NCBI GenBank assembly: GCA_016793845.1 | Contig: JAEULI010000042.1 | Coordinates: forward strand, 1 to 51,124 | DNA from: Sphingosinicella sp. | Lineage (GTDB): Bacteria; Pseudomonadota; Alphaproteobacteria; Sphingomonadales; Sphingomonadaceae | Reading direction: 5' to 3' | DNA: 51,124 bases | Shown here: in pieces, positions 30,772 to 38,612 of the stretch | How positions within the stretch are numbered: position 1 is the stretch's first letter | How the letters are laid out: each line of letters opens with the position of its first letter | Translations under genes and position numbers: made by a program | The notes under the pieces: generated by a model | The model's input: the letters and a program-made list of their open reading frames with translations, nothing else | What the model was told of the DNA's origin: nothing | The model's database searches: none

Positions 30772-31694
30772 TGGACACCGCGAGGCTCGAAGCGCGCGGC
30801 AGGCTCACCCGCCGGGCGGCGATTGCCTCGTTCTCGGCAGCGCTCGTTCTCGGTGCGGTCAAGAGCTGGGCTGCGATGGAAACAGGCTCGGTCGCCATGC
30901 TCGGCTCGCTCGCCGACACTGCGCTTGACCTCATCGCCTCGATCATCACGCTGATCGGCGTGCGCGTCGCCGCCGAACCCGCCGATGCCGATCATCGCTT
31001 CGGCCACGGCAAGGCGGAGCCGATCGCGGCGCTCCTGCAAACCGTGTTCATCACCGTTTCCGCCATCGGCATCGGTTGGCGCGCGGTGCAGGCGTTCACG
31101 AACGAGACGCCCCCAGCCGAAGCTGAACTCGGTATCGGCGTTTCGATTTTCGCGATTCTGGTGACGCTGGCGCTCGTCTCCTATCAGCGCGTCATCGTCA
31201 GCCGCACCGGTTCGCTCGCGATCGATGCGGACCGGATGCACTATCAGTCGGATCTGCTGCTGAACCTCTCCGTCATCGCGGCGCTGGTGCTCGATGCGAT
31301 GCTCGGAATGCGCGGCGCGGACCCGCTGTTCGGCGTGTTCATCGCGCTCTGGCTGGTGTGGGGCGCCTTCAAGACCGCGCGGCACGCGCTCGACATGCTG
31401 ATGGACAAAGAGTGGCCGGACGAGAAGCGCGAACAGTTGAAAGCGCTCGTGTGCGCGGTTCCGGGCGTCGAAGGTATCCACGAGCTCAAGACGCGCCATG
31501 CGGGGCACACCGATTTCATCCAGTTCCACATCTGGGTCGATCCGCACATGACCGTGCAGGCCGCCCACGATATCGTCGATGTCATCGAGGCCCGCGTGCT
31601 GGAAGCCTTCCCCGGCAGCGACATCCTCGTCCACGTCGATCCGAGCGGCCATTTCGATACGCGCGCCACGCAGGAAGAGAGCCATGCCAAATAA
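30771..31694 (+). CDS. fieF: Cation diffusion facilitator metal exporter
   Basis: Six-segment CDF transporter of the FieF/YiiP class, 307 aa, proton-coupled Zn(II)/Fe(II) efflux. The transport site is supplied by SLADTALDL (two Asp in the second helix) and HYQSDLLLN (HxxxD in the fifth helix), the FieF pattern. The cytoplasmic domain with HELKTRHAGHTDFIQFHIWVD binds regulatory metal. Translationally coupled to pdxH by a 1-nt overlap and overlapping phzF by 11 nt. Exact metal not readable. Confidence 0.9.
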   Translation: MDTARLEARGRLTRRAAIASFSAALVLGAVKSWAAMETGSVAMLGSLADTALDLIASIITLIGVRVAAEPADADHRFGHGKAEPIAALLQTVFITVSAIGIGWRAVQAFTNETPPAEAELGIGVSIFAILVTLALVSYQRVIVSRTGSLAIDADRMHYQSDLLLNLSVIAALVLDAMLGMRGADPLFGVFIALWLVWGAFKTARHALDMLMDKEWPDEKREQLKALVCAVPGVEGIHELKTRHAGHTDFIQFHIWVDPHMTVQAAHDIVDVIEARVLEAFPGSDILVHVDPSGHFDTRATQEESHAK

Positions 31695-32487
31695 GCTGCC
31701 CTTCGCCCAGATCGATGCTTTCGCGGGGCGCGCCTTCGAAGGCAATCCGGCGGCCGTAATGCCGCTGAGCGCATGGCTCGCGGACGATGTGCTGCAGGCG
31801 ATCGCCGAGGAGAACAACCTCGCCGAAACCGCCTTCTTCATCCTCTCGGACGCGCCGGACGCGGACTACGACCTCCGCTGGTTCACCCCCGCGATCGAGG
31901 TGGACCTGTGCGGCCACGCGACGCTGGCGAGCGGCCACTATCTCCTCTCGCGCGATGTCGATCTCGATCGCATCCGGTTCCGCACCCGTCTTGCCGGCGT
32001 GCTGGAGGTGCGGCGCGCAAACGGCGCTTACGAACTCGATCTCCCCGCCCGCCGCCCGATGCCGGCGGCGGCGGACCCGCACGTCGTGAAGGCGATCGGC
32101 CTCCAGCCCGAAGCCGTACTCGGCTTTCCCGGCGAGAACTGGCTCTACGTCGTGCCCGATGCCGCCGCTGTCCGCGCCATGAAGCCCGATTTCGGTCTGC
32201 TACGCGAGGTCGGCAATCACCTCGTCGTCGTCACCGCGCCCGGCGACGATGGCTACGACGTCGTCAGCCGCGTCTTCGCGGCGGGCGCGGGTATCGATGA
32301 AGACCCCGTCACCGGCGCCGCGCACGCCATGCTGACGCCCTACTGGGCGGATCGGATCGGCAAGCCCGCGTTCCAGGCGTTCCAAGCCAGCCCACGCGGC
32401 GGACGCGTAGCCTGCCGCCTCGAAGGCGAGCGCGCCGTGCTCGGCGGAACCTGCGTCACGGTGATCGAAGGCAGCTTCACCCTTTGA
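31684..32487 (+). CDS. PhzF-family isomerase/epimerase
   Basis: Protein of 267 aa in the PhzF / diaminopimelate-epimerase-like fold. Seen: QIDAFAGRAFEGNPAAV (N-terminal), NLAETAFF with the likely catalytic Glu, LCGHATLASGHYLL, and DEDPVTGAAHAML. The last two are the pseudo-twofold pair of the family. PhzF itself isomerises a phenazine precursor; most genomic PhzF homologues, including this one, have no phenazine context and unknown substrate. Start ATG 31684 lies within the 3' end of fieF. Confidence 0.88.
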   Translation: MPNKLPFAQIDAFAGRAFEGNPAAVMPLSAWLADDVLQAIAEENNLAETAFFILSDAPDADYDLRWFTPAIEVDLCGHATLASGHYLLSRDVDLDRIRFRTRLAGVLEVRRANGAYELDLPARRPMPAAADPHVVKAIGLQPEAVLGFPGENWLYVVPDAAAVRAMKPDFGLLREVGNHLVVVTAPGDDGYDVVSRVFAAGAGIDEDPVTGAAHAMLTPYWADRIGKPAFQAFQASPRGGRVACRLEGERAVLGGTCVTVIEGSFTL

Positions 32488-32518
32488 ACCTGCGCCCCGC
32501 GCTCCTATCTTCCCGCGC

Positions 32519-33220
32519 ATGACGCTTCGTGTCGCCAGCTACAACATGCGCAAGGCCATCGGCCTCGATCGCCTCCGCAAGCCCGACCGCGTGCTCGCCG
32601 TGCTCAACGAGCTCGATGCGGACATCATCGCGCTTCAGGAGGCGGATCGCCGCCTCGGCGAACGGGCGAGCGCGATCCCGCGGGACATGATCGAGGCCGA
32701 AAGCCCCTACCGCGCCGTCCCCATCGAAAACCGGCCGAACAGCATCGGCTGGCATGGCAACGCCATCCTCGTGCGCAAGGACCACGAGATCATCCACGGC
32801 GAACCGCTGTTCCTGCCGATGCTGGAGCCGCGCGGCGCCGTGCTGGCGGACCTCCGCGTGCGCGGCGAACCGGTGCGCGTCGTCGGGATGCACCTCGATC
32901 TCTCCGGGCTCTACCGGGCGCGGCAGGCGAAGATGCTCGTCGACCATCTCGGCGAGCGAACGACGCAGCTCCCCAGCATCCTGATGGGTGATCTCAACGA
33001 CTGGATGGTGAACAGCAAGGCGCTCAAGGAATTCCAGCGCCACCACCAGTGCGCCGCCTGCGGCCCCAGCTTCCCGACGCGCCGCCCACTCGGCACACTC
33101 GACCGCATCTTCGTTTCCGACCATTTCAAGGTCGAGGAGAGCGGCGTCCACACCTCGCTCACCGCGAAGCGCGCCAGCGATCACCTGCCCGTGTGGGCGA
33201 ACGTCGCGCGCAGCGCCTGA
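32519..33220 (+). CDS. Endonuclease/exonuclease/phosphatase-fold protein
   Basis: EEP-superfamily hydrolase of 233 aa without signal peptide. Catalytic elements in order: VASYNMRK, IIALQEADRR (metal Glu), VVGMHLDLS (His), LMGDLNDW (Asp/Asn), and RASDHLPVWA (terminal Asp/His). Fold members are nucleases, sphingomyelinases and inositol phosphatases; the substrate cannot be inferred. It ends only 4 nt from the convergent mnmA stop. Confidence 0.9.
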   Translation: MTLRVASYNMRKAIGLDRLRKPDRVLAVLNELDADIIALQEADRRLGERASAIPRDMIEAESPYRAVPIENRPNSIGWHGNAILVRKDHEIIHGEPLFLPMLEPRGAVLADLRVRGEPVRVVGMHLDLSGLYRARQAKMLVDHLGERTTQLPSILMGDLNDWMVNSKALKEFQRHHQCAACGPSFPTRRPLGTLDRIFVSDHFKVEESGVHTSLTAKRASDHLPVWANVARSA

Positions 33221-33224
33221 ACGG

Positions 33225-34334
33225 TCAGGCGGCGGCCAGCGCCGAAACCGTCCCGTCGATCCAGCCGCCGCCGAGCACGCGCTCGCCATCATACAGAACG
33301 CACGCCTGCCCCGGCGCGACTCCGTATTCAGGCGCCGCGAACGTCACCCGACGGCCATCGAAGCGCGCAGGCGCCGGCTTCGCCATCGATCGCACCTTCG
33401 CGAGAACGTCGATACCGTCTCCGATATCCGCGCCGAGCCAGTTGATCTTGCCGATCACCGCCGCAGCAACACCCAGCGCCGCACGCGGCCCGACGACGAC
33501 GCGCCGCGTCTCCGGCTCCAGCCGCACGACATAGAGCGGATCGGCAAGCCCGCCGATCTCGAGGCCCCGCCGCTGACCGACCGTATAGTGGATGAGGCCC
33601 CGATGCTGCCCGAGCACCGCGCCGCCCATGTCCACGATCTCGCCCGGCTCTCCCGCCTCGGGGCGCAGCTTGCGCACGATCCCGGCATAGTCGCCCGAAG
33701 GCACGAAGCAGATATCCTGGCTATCCGGCTTGTCCGCCACCACGAGGCCGAAGCGCCGCGCATGGTCGCGCACGGCGGGCTTTTCCATGCCGCCGAGCGG
33801 GAAGCGCAAATAGCCGAGCTGTTCGCGCGTCGTCGCGAACAGGAAATAGCTCTGGTCGCGCGCCGGATCGACCGCACGGTGAAGCTCCGCCCCGCCCGCG
33901 CCCTCCACGCGCCGAACATAATGCCCCGTCGCCATCGCATCGGCGCCGAGGTCGCGCGCGACCGAGAGGAGATCGCGGAACTTCACGGTCTGGTTGCACG
34001 TCACGCAGGGAATCGGCGTGCGCCCCTGCACATATTCGTCGGCGAACGCCTCGATCACGCTGTCCCTGAAGGCGCTTTCGTAGTCGAGCACGTAATGCGC
34101 GATGCCGAGCCGGTCCGCCACGCGCCGCGCGTCGTGGATATCGCTCCCCGCGCAGCAGGTGCCCGCCTTCCCCACGGCCGTGCCGTGGTCGTAGAGCTGG
34201 AGCGTGACTCCGATCGTCTCGTAGCCAGCTTCCTTCACGAGCGCAGCAACGACGCTCGAGTCGACACCGCCGGACATGGCGACGACAACGCGCGCGCCGG
34301 GCCGGAGGCCTGCAAGGTCGGGAATGCTGCTCAT
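33225..34334 (-). CDS. mnmA: tRNA-specific 2-thiouridylase
   Basis: Adds sulfur to U34 of Lys, Glu and Gln tRNAs using ATP. The 369-aa protein contains the PP-loop S21-GGVDSS27, the catalytic cysteine in [12 protein letters not shown], the second cysteine in [13 protein letters not shown], and [15 protein letters not shown]. Normal length. Its promoter would lie in the 253-nt gap shared divergently with sciP. Confidence 0.95.
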   Translation of the reverse strand: MSSIPDLAGLRPGARVVVAMSGGVDSSVVAALVKEAGYETIGVTLQLYDHGTAVGKAGTCCAGSDIHDARRVADRLGIAHYVLDYESAFRDSVIEAFADEYVQGRTPIPCVTCNQTVKFRDLLSVARDLGADAMATGHYVRRVEGAGGAELHRAVDPARDQSYFLFATTREQLGYLRFPLGGMEKPAVRDHARRFGLVVADKPDSQDICFVPSGDYAGIVRKLRPEAGEPGEIVDMGGAVLGQHRGLIHYTVGQRRGLEIGGLADPLYVVRLEPETRRVVVGPRAALGVAAAVIGKINWLGADIGDGIDVLAKVRSMAKPAPARFDGRRVTFAAPEYGVAPGQACVLYDGERVLGGGWIDGTVSALAAA

Positions 34335-34587
34335 GCCCGCGCATATAGAGGTCGCTTACCATTTTTGCACGTTCCAGCCCGTATGTGGTGCCGAAGGCCG
34401 CGCTTGCGGTTCCTCGGTCCTGGTGATTCGCTAAAGGCAGGTACAACGATTTCAAACACTAAGACGGGAAGGGCAGCGTTAAGCTCTGTTGCCGCAGAAT
34501 TTACCTTGGCGTTTAGGCGTTCTTTTAAGGGTCTGGCGCTAGGGTGCATCAACAAGGCAGTCGCGTAGTGTTGGAGCCAAAAGAATA
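34335..34587. promoter_or_regulatory. Divergent mnmA/sciP intergenic region
   Basis: About 250 nt with no credible coding frame. It contains one GANTC site (GATTC, 34425-34429), which in alphaproteobacteria is the CcrM methylation site often found at cell-cycle-regulated promoters. I could not identify a convincing CtrA box or -35/-10 pair. Confidence 0.4.
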
Positions 34588-34884
34588 ATGATGGAAAATC
34601 AGAAGTTTCGCCCTGCATCAGTGATCGGCCCCCTTGGGGAGCCGCTTACGCTCGACACGTTGCCGCCCTCGGACACGCGCCGCTGGGTGGTGCGCCGCAA
34701 GGCCGAGGTCGTGGCTGCGGTGAAGGGCGGGCTCATCTCTGCAGACGACGCGTGCGAGCGCTATGGCCTCAGCCCCGAGGAATTCGCGGCGTGGGAGCGC
34801 GCCGTGGACCGTGTCGGCATGCCCGGCCTCCGCGTCACGCGCGTTCAGCACTACCGGGCGCTCTACGACCGCGAAAGCGCCTGA
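34588..34884 (+). CDS. sciP: SciP/DUF1153-family CtrA inhibitor
   Basis: Small helix-turn-helix-like protein of 98 aa. VIGPLGEPLTLDTLPPSDTRRWVVRR, read in two overlapping halves, and ISADDACERYGLSPEEFAAWERAVDR are the recognisable core. In Caulobacter SciP binds CtrA and blocks activation of CtrA-dependent genes, many of them flagellar, late in the cell cycle. It lies directly upstream of the FliF-like/FliG/FliN cluster in the same orientation, separated by 170-190 nt with two hairpins. A second ATG at 34591 is also possible. Confidence 0.9.
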   Translation: MMENQKFRPASVIGPLGEPLTLDTLPPSDTRRWVVRRKAEVVAAVKGGLISADDACERYGLSPEEFAAWERAVDRVGMPGLRVTRVQHYRALYDRESA

Positions 34885-34901
34885 CACCGAATTAAAGAAC
34901 C

Positions 34902-34925
34902 GGCGCCCCTTCCTGTGCGGGCGCC
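34902..34925 (+). other. Hairpin 1 downstream of sciP
   Basis: GGCGCCC (34902-34908) pairs with GGGCGCC (34919-34925), a perfect 7-bp stem with a 10-nt loop, 17 nt after the sciP stop. No T-run follows. It stands in front of the stronger hairpin 2. Confidence 0.5.
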
Positions 34926-34929
34926 TGCC

Positions 34930-34967
34930 AAAGGGCGGGAGACATCGGGGGACGTCTTCCGCCCTTT
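34930..34967 (+). terminator. Hairpin 2 downstream of sciP, probable terminator
   Basis: AAAGGGCGGGAGAC (34930-34943) pairs with GTCTTCCGCCCTTT (34954-34967), a 14-bp stem with one G-T wobble and a 10-nt loop. The 3' arm ends in TTT followed by CTG, so the T-tract is short. It most likely separates sciP from the rotor genes, making them a separate transcription unit. Confidence 0.6.
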
Positions 34968-35072
34968 CTGCGTCCGACGCACGAGGATACCGCACCGCAG
35001 CACGCCATTTCTTTACGTCATTTTCACCATCCGGGCCGCACAGTTCCGCATTGTTTGAAAGTCGGGAATCGT

Positions 35073-35912
35073 GTGCGCGTGGAACAGGCCCTGAAAGCGC
35101 TGGAGCAGAACGGAAAGTCGCAGTTGCTGCTGATAGCCGTGATCTGCGCGGCCGCTGCGCTGCTCGGCCTCATGCTGCTGCGCGATCCTGCCCCCGCCGC
35201 GGCTGATCCCGCCCCCATCACGACCGCCGCACCCGTGTCCGACCGACAGGCCCGCATCGAAACGCGGCTTCGCGAACAGGTCGAAGAGATGATCGGTGCG
35301 ATCGTCGGCCGCGACAACGTGCGCGCCGTCGTTTCGGTAGAGATCGAACCGGACCAGACACGGCAGGTTACAGAGGCCGGCGATTCCGGCACGAACAGCA
35401 CCGAGACGACCACGATCAGGAGCAGCGGCCAGATTCGCCGCCTCACCGTTTCGGTCATGGTGGACGGCCGCCATGTCGAAGGGCCGGACGGCGCCCGCTA
35501 CCAGCCGCGCTCAAAGGCCGAACTCGCGCGCTTCACCCGCCTTGCGCAGGGCGCCGTCGGCTTCGATGCGATGCGAGGCGACTCGCTGACCGTCGAGACC
35601 GTACGCTTCGCGCGCGCCGAGGCCGCACCGGCGTTTTCCGGCACGGCGGATGCGCTCCTGCCGTTCGCGCGTGCCCTGCTCGTCGGCATTCTTGCGCTCG
35701 CCGCACTGTTCCTGATCCTGCGCATGTTCGCACGGCGCGCGCCCGTCGTGACGCCCGCGCCTGAACCGGCTGCGGAGCCGTCGCAGCCTGCCGCCCACGA
35801 GATCTTCGCAAACGATACCGCCCACAGCCCCGCGCTTCGGCGCGCCGGTGAGGCCGTCGCCGCGCGCCCCGCCGCCGCCGCCGCCATCGTCCGCCAGTGG
35901 ATGGCCGCATGA
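35073..35912 (+). CDS. Reduced FliF-like MS-ring protein
   Basis: A 279-aa protein (GTG 35073, GGGA five bases upstream; TTG 35055 and GTG 35079 also fit). Layout: a short cytoplasmic stretch, TM1 (SQLLLIAVICAAAALLGLML), a single periplasmic domain of about 130 residues, TM2 (FARALLVGILALAALFLIL), and a cytoplasmic tail ending in AAAIVRQWMAA. The periplasmic domain matches the FliF C-terminal part: VEEMIGAIVGRDNVRAVVSV, QIRRLTVSVMVDG, AVGFDAMRGDSLTVETVRF. The tail resembles the FliG-binding end of FliF. Standard FliF is about 530-560 aa with two further ring-building domains, absent here. It overlaps fliG by 4 nt. Confidence 0.85.
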   Translation: MRVEQALKALEQNGKSQLLLIAVICAAAALLGLMLLRDPAPAAADPAPITTAAPVSDRQARIETRLREQVEEMIGAIVGRDNVRAVVSVEIEPDQTRQVTEAGDSGTNSTETTTIRSSGQIRRLTVSVMVDGRHVEGPDGARYQPRSKAELARFTRLAQGAVGFDAMRGDSLTVETVRFARAEAAPAFSGTADALLPFARALLVGILALAALFLILRMFARRAPVVTPAPEPAAEPSQPAAHEIFANDTAHSPALRRAGEAVAARPAAAAAIVRQWMAA

Positions 35913-36892
35913 GCGCCCGCGCAGCAGCCCTCCGCACCGAACCCCTCGCCGCACCGGCGGAACCGCTTGCCGCGTTCACCGGCGTCGAGCGCGCCGCCGC
36001 GCTGATGGTCGCGCTCGGGCGTGAACATGGCGGCGCGATCTGGGCGCACCTCGGCAACGATGAGGCACGGGCGCTCAGCGCCGCGATGGCCCGAATCGGC
36101 CCGGTCCCCGCCCCGCTCGCCGAGCGCCTGCTGGCCACATTCGCCGGCGAGCTCTCCAGCCCCGCGGCTCTGGAGACGGCCAGGCCCGCGAGCGAGACGA
36201 CGTGGGACACGCTCGGCAACGTCAGCGAAGACGTTCTCGCCGCCTATCTTCGCGGCGAACACCCGCAAACGGCCGCGGTCGTGCTCGGCCGGATCGGTCG
36301 CGAGCAGGCAGCACGCGTCCTCTCGCGCCTGCCGGACGACGCCGCGATGGATGTCGTGCTCAGGATGCTCCGCGTCGGCGCCGTGCGGCAGGATGTGCTC
36401 GATACGGTCGAGGAGACACTGCGCGCCGATCTGCTGTCGAACCCCGCGCACAGCGCGCGCCGCGACACGCACGAAGTGATGGCCGAGATTTTCAATCACC
36501 TCGACCGCGATGCAGAGGCGCGCTTCATGCTGGCGCTCGAAGACCGCGCCTTCGATGCCGCCGAGCGCATCCGCTCATTGATGTTCACGTTCGAGGATCT
36601 GGCGCGGCTCGATGCCGCCAGCATCCAGACGCTGCTCCGAAACATCGACAAGAACCGGCTCGCCGCGGCGCTGAAAGGCGCCGGCGAGGCACTGCGCGAA
36701 TTCTTCTTCATGAGCATGTCGGAGCGCGCCGCCCGTATCCTGCGCGAGGATATGGAGCTGATGGGCCCCATTCGCCTGCGCGAGGCGGAGGAAGCCCGGC
36801 AGGCGATCGTTCAGGTGGCAAAACAGCTCGCGGACACGGGCGAGATCATTCTCGCCGACAACCGCGACGGCAGCGAGGAGTTCGTATTCTGA
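35909..36892 (+). CDS. fliG: Flagellar motor switch protein FliG
   Basis: Full-length FliG of 327 aa, start at ATG 35909 in an ATGA overlap with the FliF-like gene. N domain from FTGVERAAALMVALG; middle domain with the EHPQ motif in LRGEHPQTAAVVLGRI; C-terminal torque domain from MFTFEDLARLDAASIQTLL. The charged residues that contact the stator in E. coli (K264, R281, D288, D289, R297) align at constant offset with K256, R273, E280, D281 and R289, all charge-conserved. The protein therefore looks built for torque, although no fliM, stator or other flagellar gene is in the window. Confidence 0.94.
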   Translation: MSARAAALRTEPLAAPAEPLAAFTGVERAAALMVALGREHGGAIWAHLGNDEARALSAAMARIGPVPAPLAERLLATFAGELSSPAALETARPASETTWDTLGNVSEDVLAAYLRGEHPQTAAVVLGRIGREQAARVLSRLPDDAAMDVVLRMLRVGAVRQDVLDTVEETLRADLLSNPAHSARRDTHEVMAEIFNHLDRDAEARFMLALEDRAFDAAERIRSLMFTFEDLARLDAASIQTLLRNIDKNRLAAALKGAGEALREFFFMSMSERAARILREDMELMGPIRLREAEEARQAIVQVAKQLADTGEIILADNRDGSEEFVF

Positions 36893-36921
36893 TGCCTGCG
36901 TCTTACCGAGGGAGAAGCACC

Positions 36922-37251
36922 ATGGACGACCTGCGTCCCGATTATGAACCCACGCGCGCCTATGCGGCGGAAGTTTCGCCGGAGGACGCTGCCGATGGCC
37001 TGCCCGGCGCAGTGGAACTCGAATCGGTGTTCGATGTCCCCGTACGCGTGCAGGCCGTGCTCGGCCGCTCGGCGGTGGAAGTCAGCCAGCTCCTGAAGCT
37101 CGCGCCCGGCGCGGTGATCGAGCTTGATCGGCGTGTCGGCGAAGCGATCGAAATCTTCGTGAACGACCGCCTCGTCGCGCGCGGCGAGGTCGTGCTCGTC
37201 GACGAACACCTCGGCGTCACCATGACGGAAATCGTGAAGCAGGACGCCTGA
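36922..37251 (+). CDS. fliN: Flagellar motor switch protein FliN (SpoA domain)
   Basis: 109-aa protein; ATG 36922 has GGAGAAG seven bases upstream, preferred over an upstream ATG at 36892 that overlaps the fliG stop. The first 45 residues are acidic and linker-like. The rest is a single SpoA/FliMN C domain: LESVFDVPVRVQAVLGRS, LKLAPGAVIELDRRVGEAI, VARGEVVLVDEHLGVTMTEI. In flagella FliN forms the base of the C-ring with FliM. Here it follows fliG with only 29 nt between, and no fliH or fliM intervenes. Confidence 0.93.
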   Translation: MDDLRPDYEPTRAYAAEVSPEDAADGLPGAVELESVFDVPVRVQAVLGRSAVEVSQLLKLAPGAVIELDRRVGEAIEIFVNDRLVARGEVVLVDEHLGVTMTEIVKQDA

Positions 37252-37269
37252 AGCACGTCCTGAAAAAAC

Positions 37270-37611
37270 TTACGTGAGTTTCCAGGCGATGGGGATCACC
37301 AGCTTGGTGGGACCGCCCGGTGGTGGTGGCACGGTGCCGATCTTCTGCGGAATGCGTACGGCCTCGCGGTCGAGGATTTGCGATCCGGTCGGCTCGACGA
37401 GTTCGACGCCCGTGATCTTGCCTCCCGCATCCACGCTGATCCGCACCTTCGCGGTACCTTGATCACCCCGAATCTGCGCGCTGCGCGGATAAGAGTGCTG
37501 CGCGGCAATGAGCCGCGTCACGGTCGATTTCCAATCCGCAGCAGTCGCCGTCCCCGCCGAAGCGAGGAGAACGAGCGCGGCAATCGCAGTTTTATGGACC
37601 CACCCTTCCAT
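37270..37611 (-). CDS. Small periplasmic TonB C-terminal-domain protein
   Basis: 113-aa protein with a cleavable signal peptide (HKTAIAALVLLASAGTATAA) and a TonB-C-like domain: YPRSAQIRGDQGTAKVRISVD and ITGVELVEPTGSQILDREAV. It lacks the membrane anchor and proline-rich spacer of TonB, so it is not an energy transducer by itself. Convergent with fliN, 18 nt apart. Function unknown. Confidence 0.8.
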   Translation of the reverse strand: MEGWVHKTAIAALVLLASAGTATAADWKSTVTRLIAAQHSYPRSAQIRGDQGTAKVRISVDAGGKITGVELVEPTGSQILDREAVRIPQKIGTVPPPPGGPTKLVIPIAWKLT

Positions 37612-37697
37612 GGTGGGGAACGCTAGCGGCCCAAGTCTTGCGAAATGGTTTATTTCGTTTGGGAAATGATCGACTTAGAGGAACCGCACTGGATGCT

Positions 37698-38483
37698 TCA
37701 GAGCTGGCGTTCCACCATCATCTTCTTGATCTCCGCGATCGCTTTCGCCGGATTCAGGCCCTTCGGGCAGACGTTCGCGCAGTTCATGATGGTGTGGCAG
37801 CGATAGAGCCGGAACGGATCTTCCAGCGCATCGAGCCGCTCGCCGGTCATCTCGTCACGGCTGTCCGCGAGCCAGCGATAAGCCTGCAGCAGGATCGCCG
37901 GGCCAAGGAACTTGTCGGAGTTCCACCAGTAGCTCGGGCAGCCCGTCGAGCAGCACGCGCAGAGGATGCACTCATAGAGCCCGTCCAGCTTCTCGCGGTC
38001 TTCCGGCGACTGCACGCGCTCCTTGCCCGAAGGCGTCGTGGAAACGGTCTGCAGCCACGGCTTGATCGAAGCGTACTGCGCGTAGAAGTGCTTGAAGTCG
38101 GGCACGAGGTCTTTCACGACCTCCATGTGCGGCAGCGGCGTGATCGCCACGTCGCCCTTAACTTCGTCGATCGGCTTCGTGCAGGCGAGCGTGTTCGAAC
38201 CGTCGATGTTCATCGAGCACGAACCGCAGATGCCCTCGCGGCACGAGCGGCGGAAGGTCAGCGTCGGATCGACCTCGTTCTTGATCTTGATGAGCGCGTC
38301 GAGAACCATCGGCCCGCAGCTGTCGAGATCGAGCTCATAGCTGTCCATGCGCGGATTCTCGCTGTCGTCCGGCGACCAGCGGTAGATTTTGAACGTCTTG
38401 ATGTGCGTCGCGCCCTCGGGGGCCTTGTAAGCCTTGCCCTTGCCGTTCACCTTGCTGTTCTTCGGAAGCGTGAATTCGGCCAT
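37698..38483 (-). CDS. sdhB: Succinate dehydrogenase iron-sulfur subunit
   Basis: Complex II electron-transfer subunit, 261 aa, carrying three clusters: 2Fe-2S in [13 protein letters not shown], 4Fe-4S in [17 protein letters not shown], and 3Fe-4S in [18 protein letters not shown]. Length and motif spacing are normal. sdhC, sdhD and sdhA are not visible: downstream lies an 86-nt gap and then the TonB-C gene, so they would be upstream or elsewhere, and upstream in this window is the divergent ATP-grasp gene. It appears as a single-gene unit. Confidence 0.97.
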   Translation of the reverse strand: MAEFTLPKNSKVNGKGKAYKAPEGATHIKTFKIYRWSPDDSENPRMDSYELDLDSCGPMVLDALIKIKNEVDPTLTFRRSCREGICGSCSMNIDGSNTLACTKPIDEVKGDVAITPLPHMEVVKDLVPDFKHFYAQYASIKPWLQTVSTTPSGKERVQSPEDREKLDGLYECILCACCSTGCPSYWWNSDKFLGPAILLQAYRWLADSRDEMTGERLDALEDPFRLYRCHTIMNCANVCPKGLNPAKAIAEIKKMMVERQL

Positions 38484-38612
38484 CGCGCGCGTCTCTCCTG
38501 TTCTCTCGCGCGTGCTGCCTAGCGCAATCGCGTGGCGGAAAAAACCGTAAAAAACGCCGTGTCCCGCAATAAGTCCTCAAGCCGTCACACGGCGGCGATA
38601 GGGCGGCGGGCG

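Noticed and set aside
35073-37251. Part of a complete flagellar operon
   Set aside because: No hook, rod, export or filament genes flank it; the neighbours are sciP and a TonB-C protein with sdhB.
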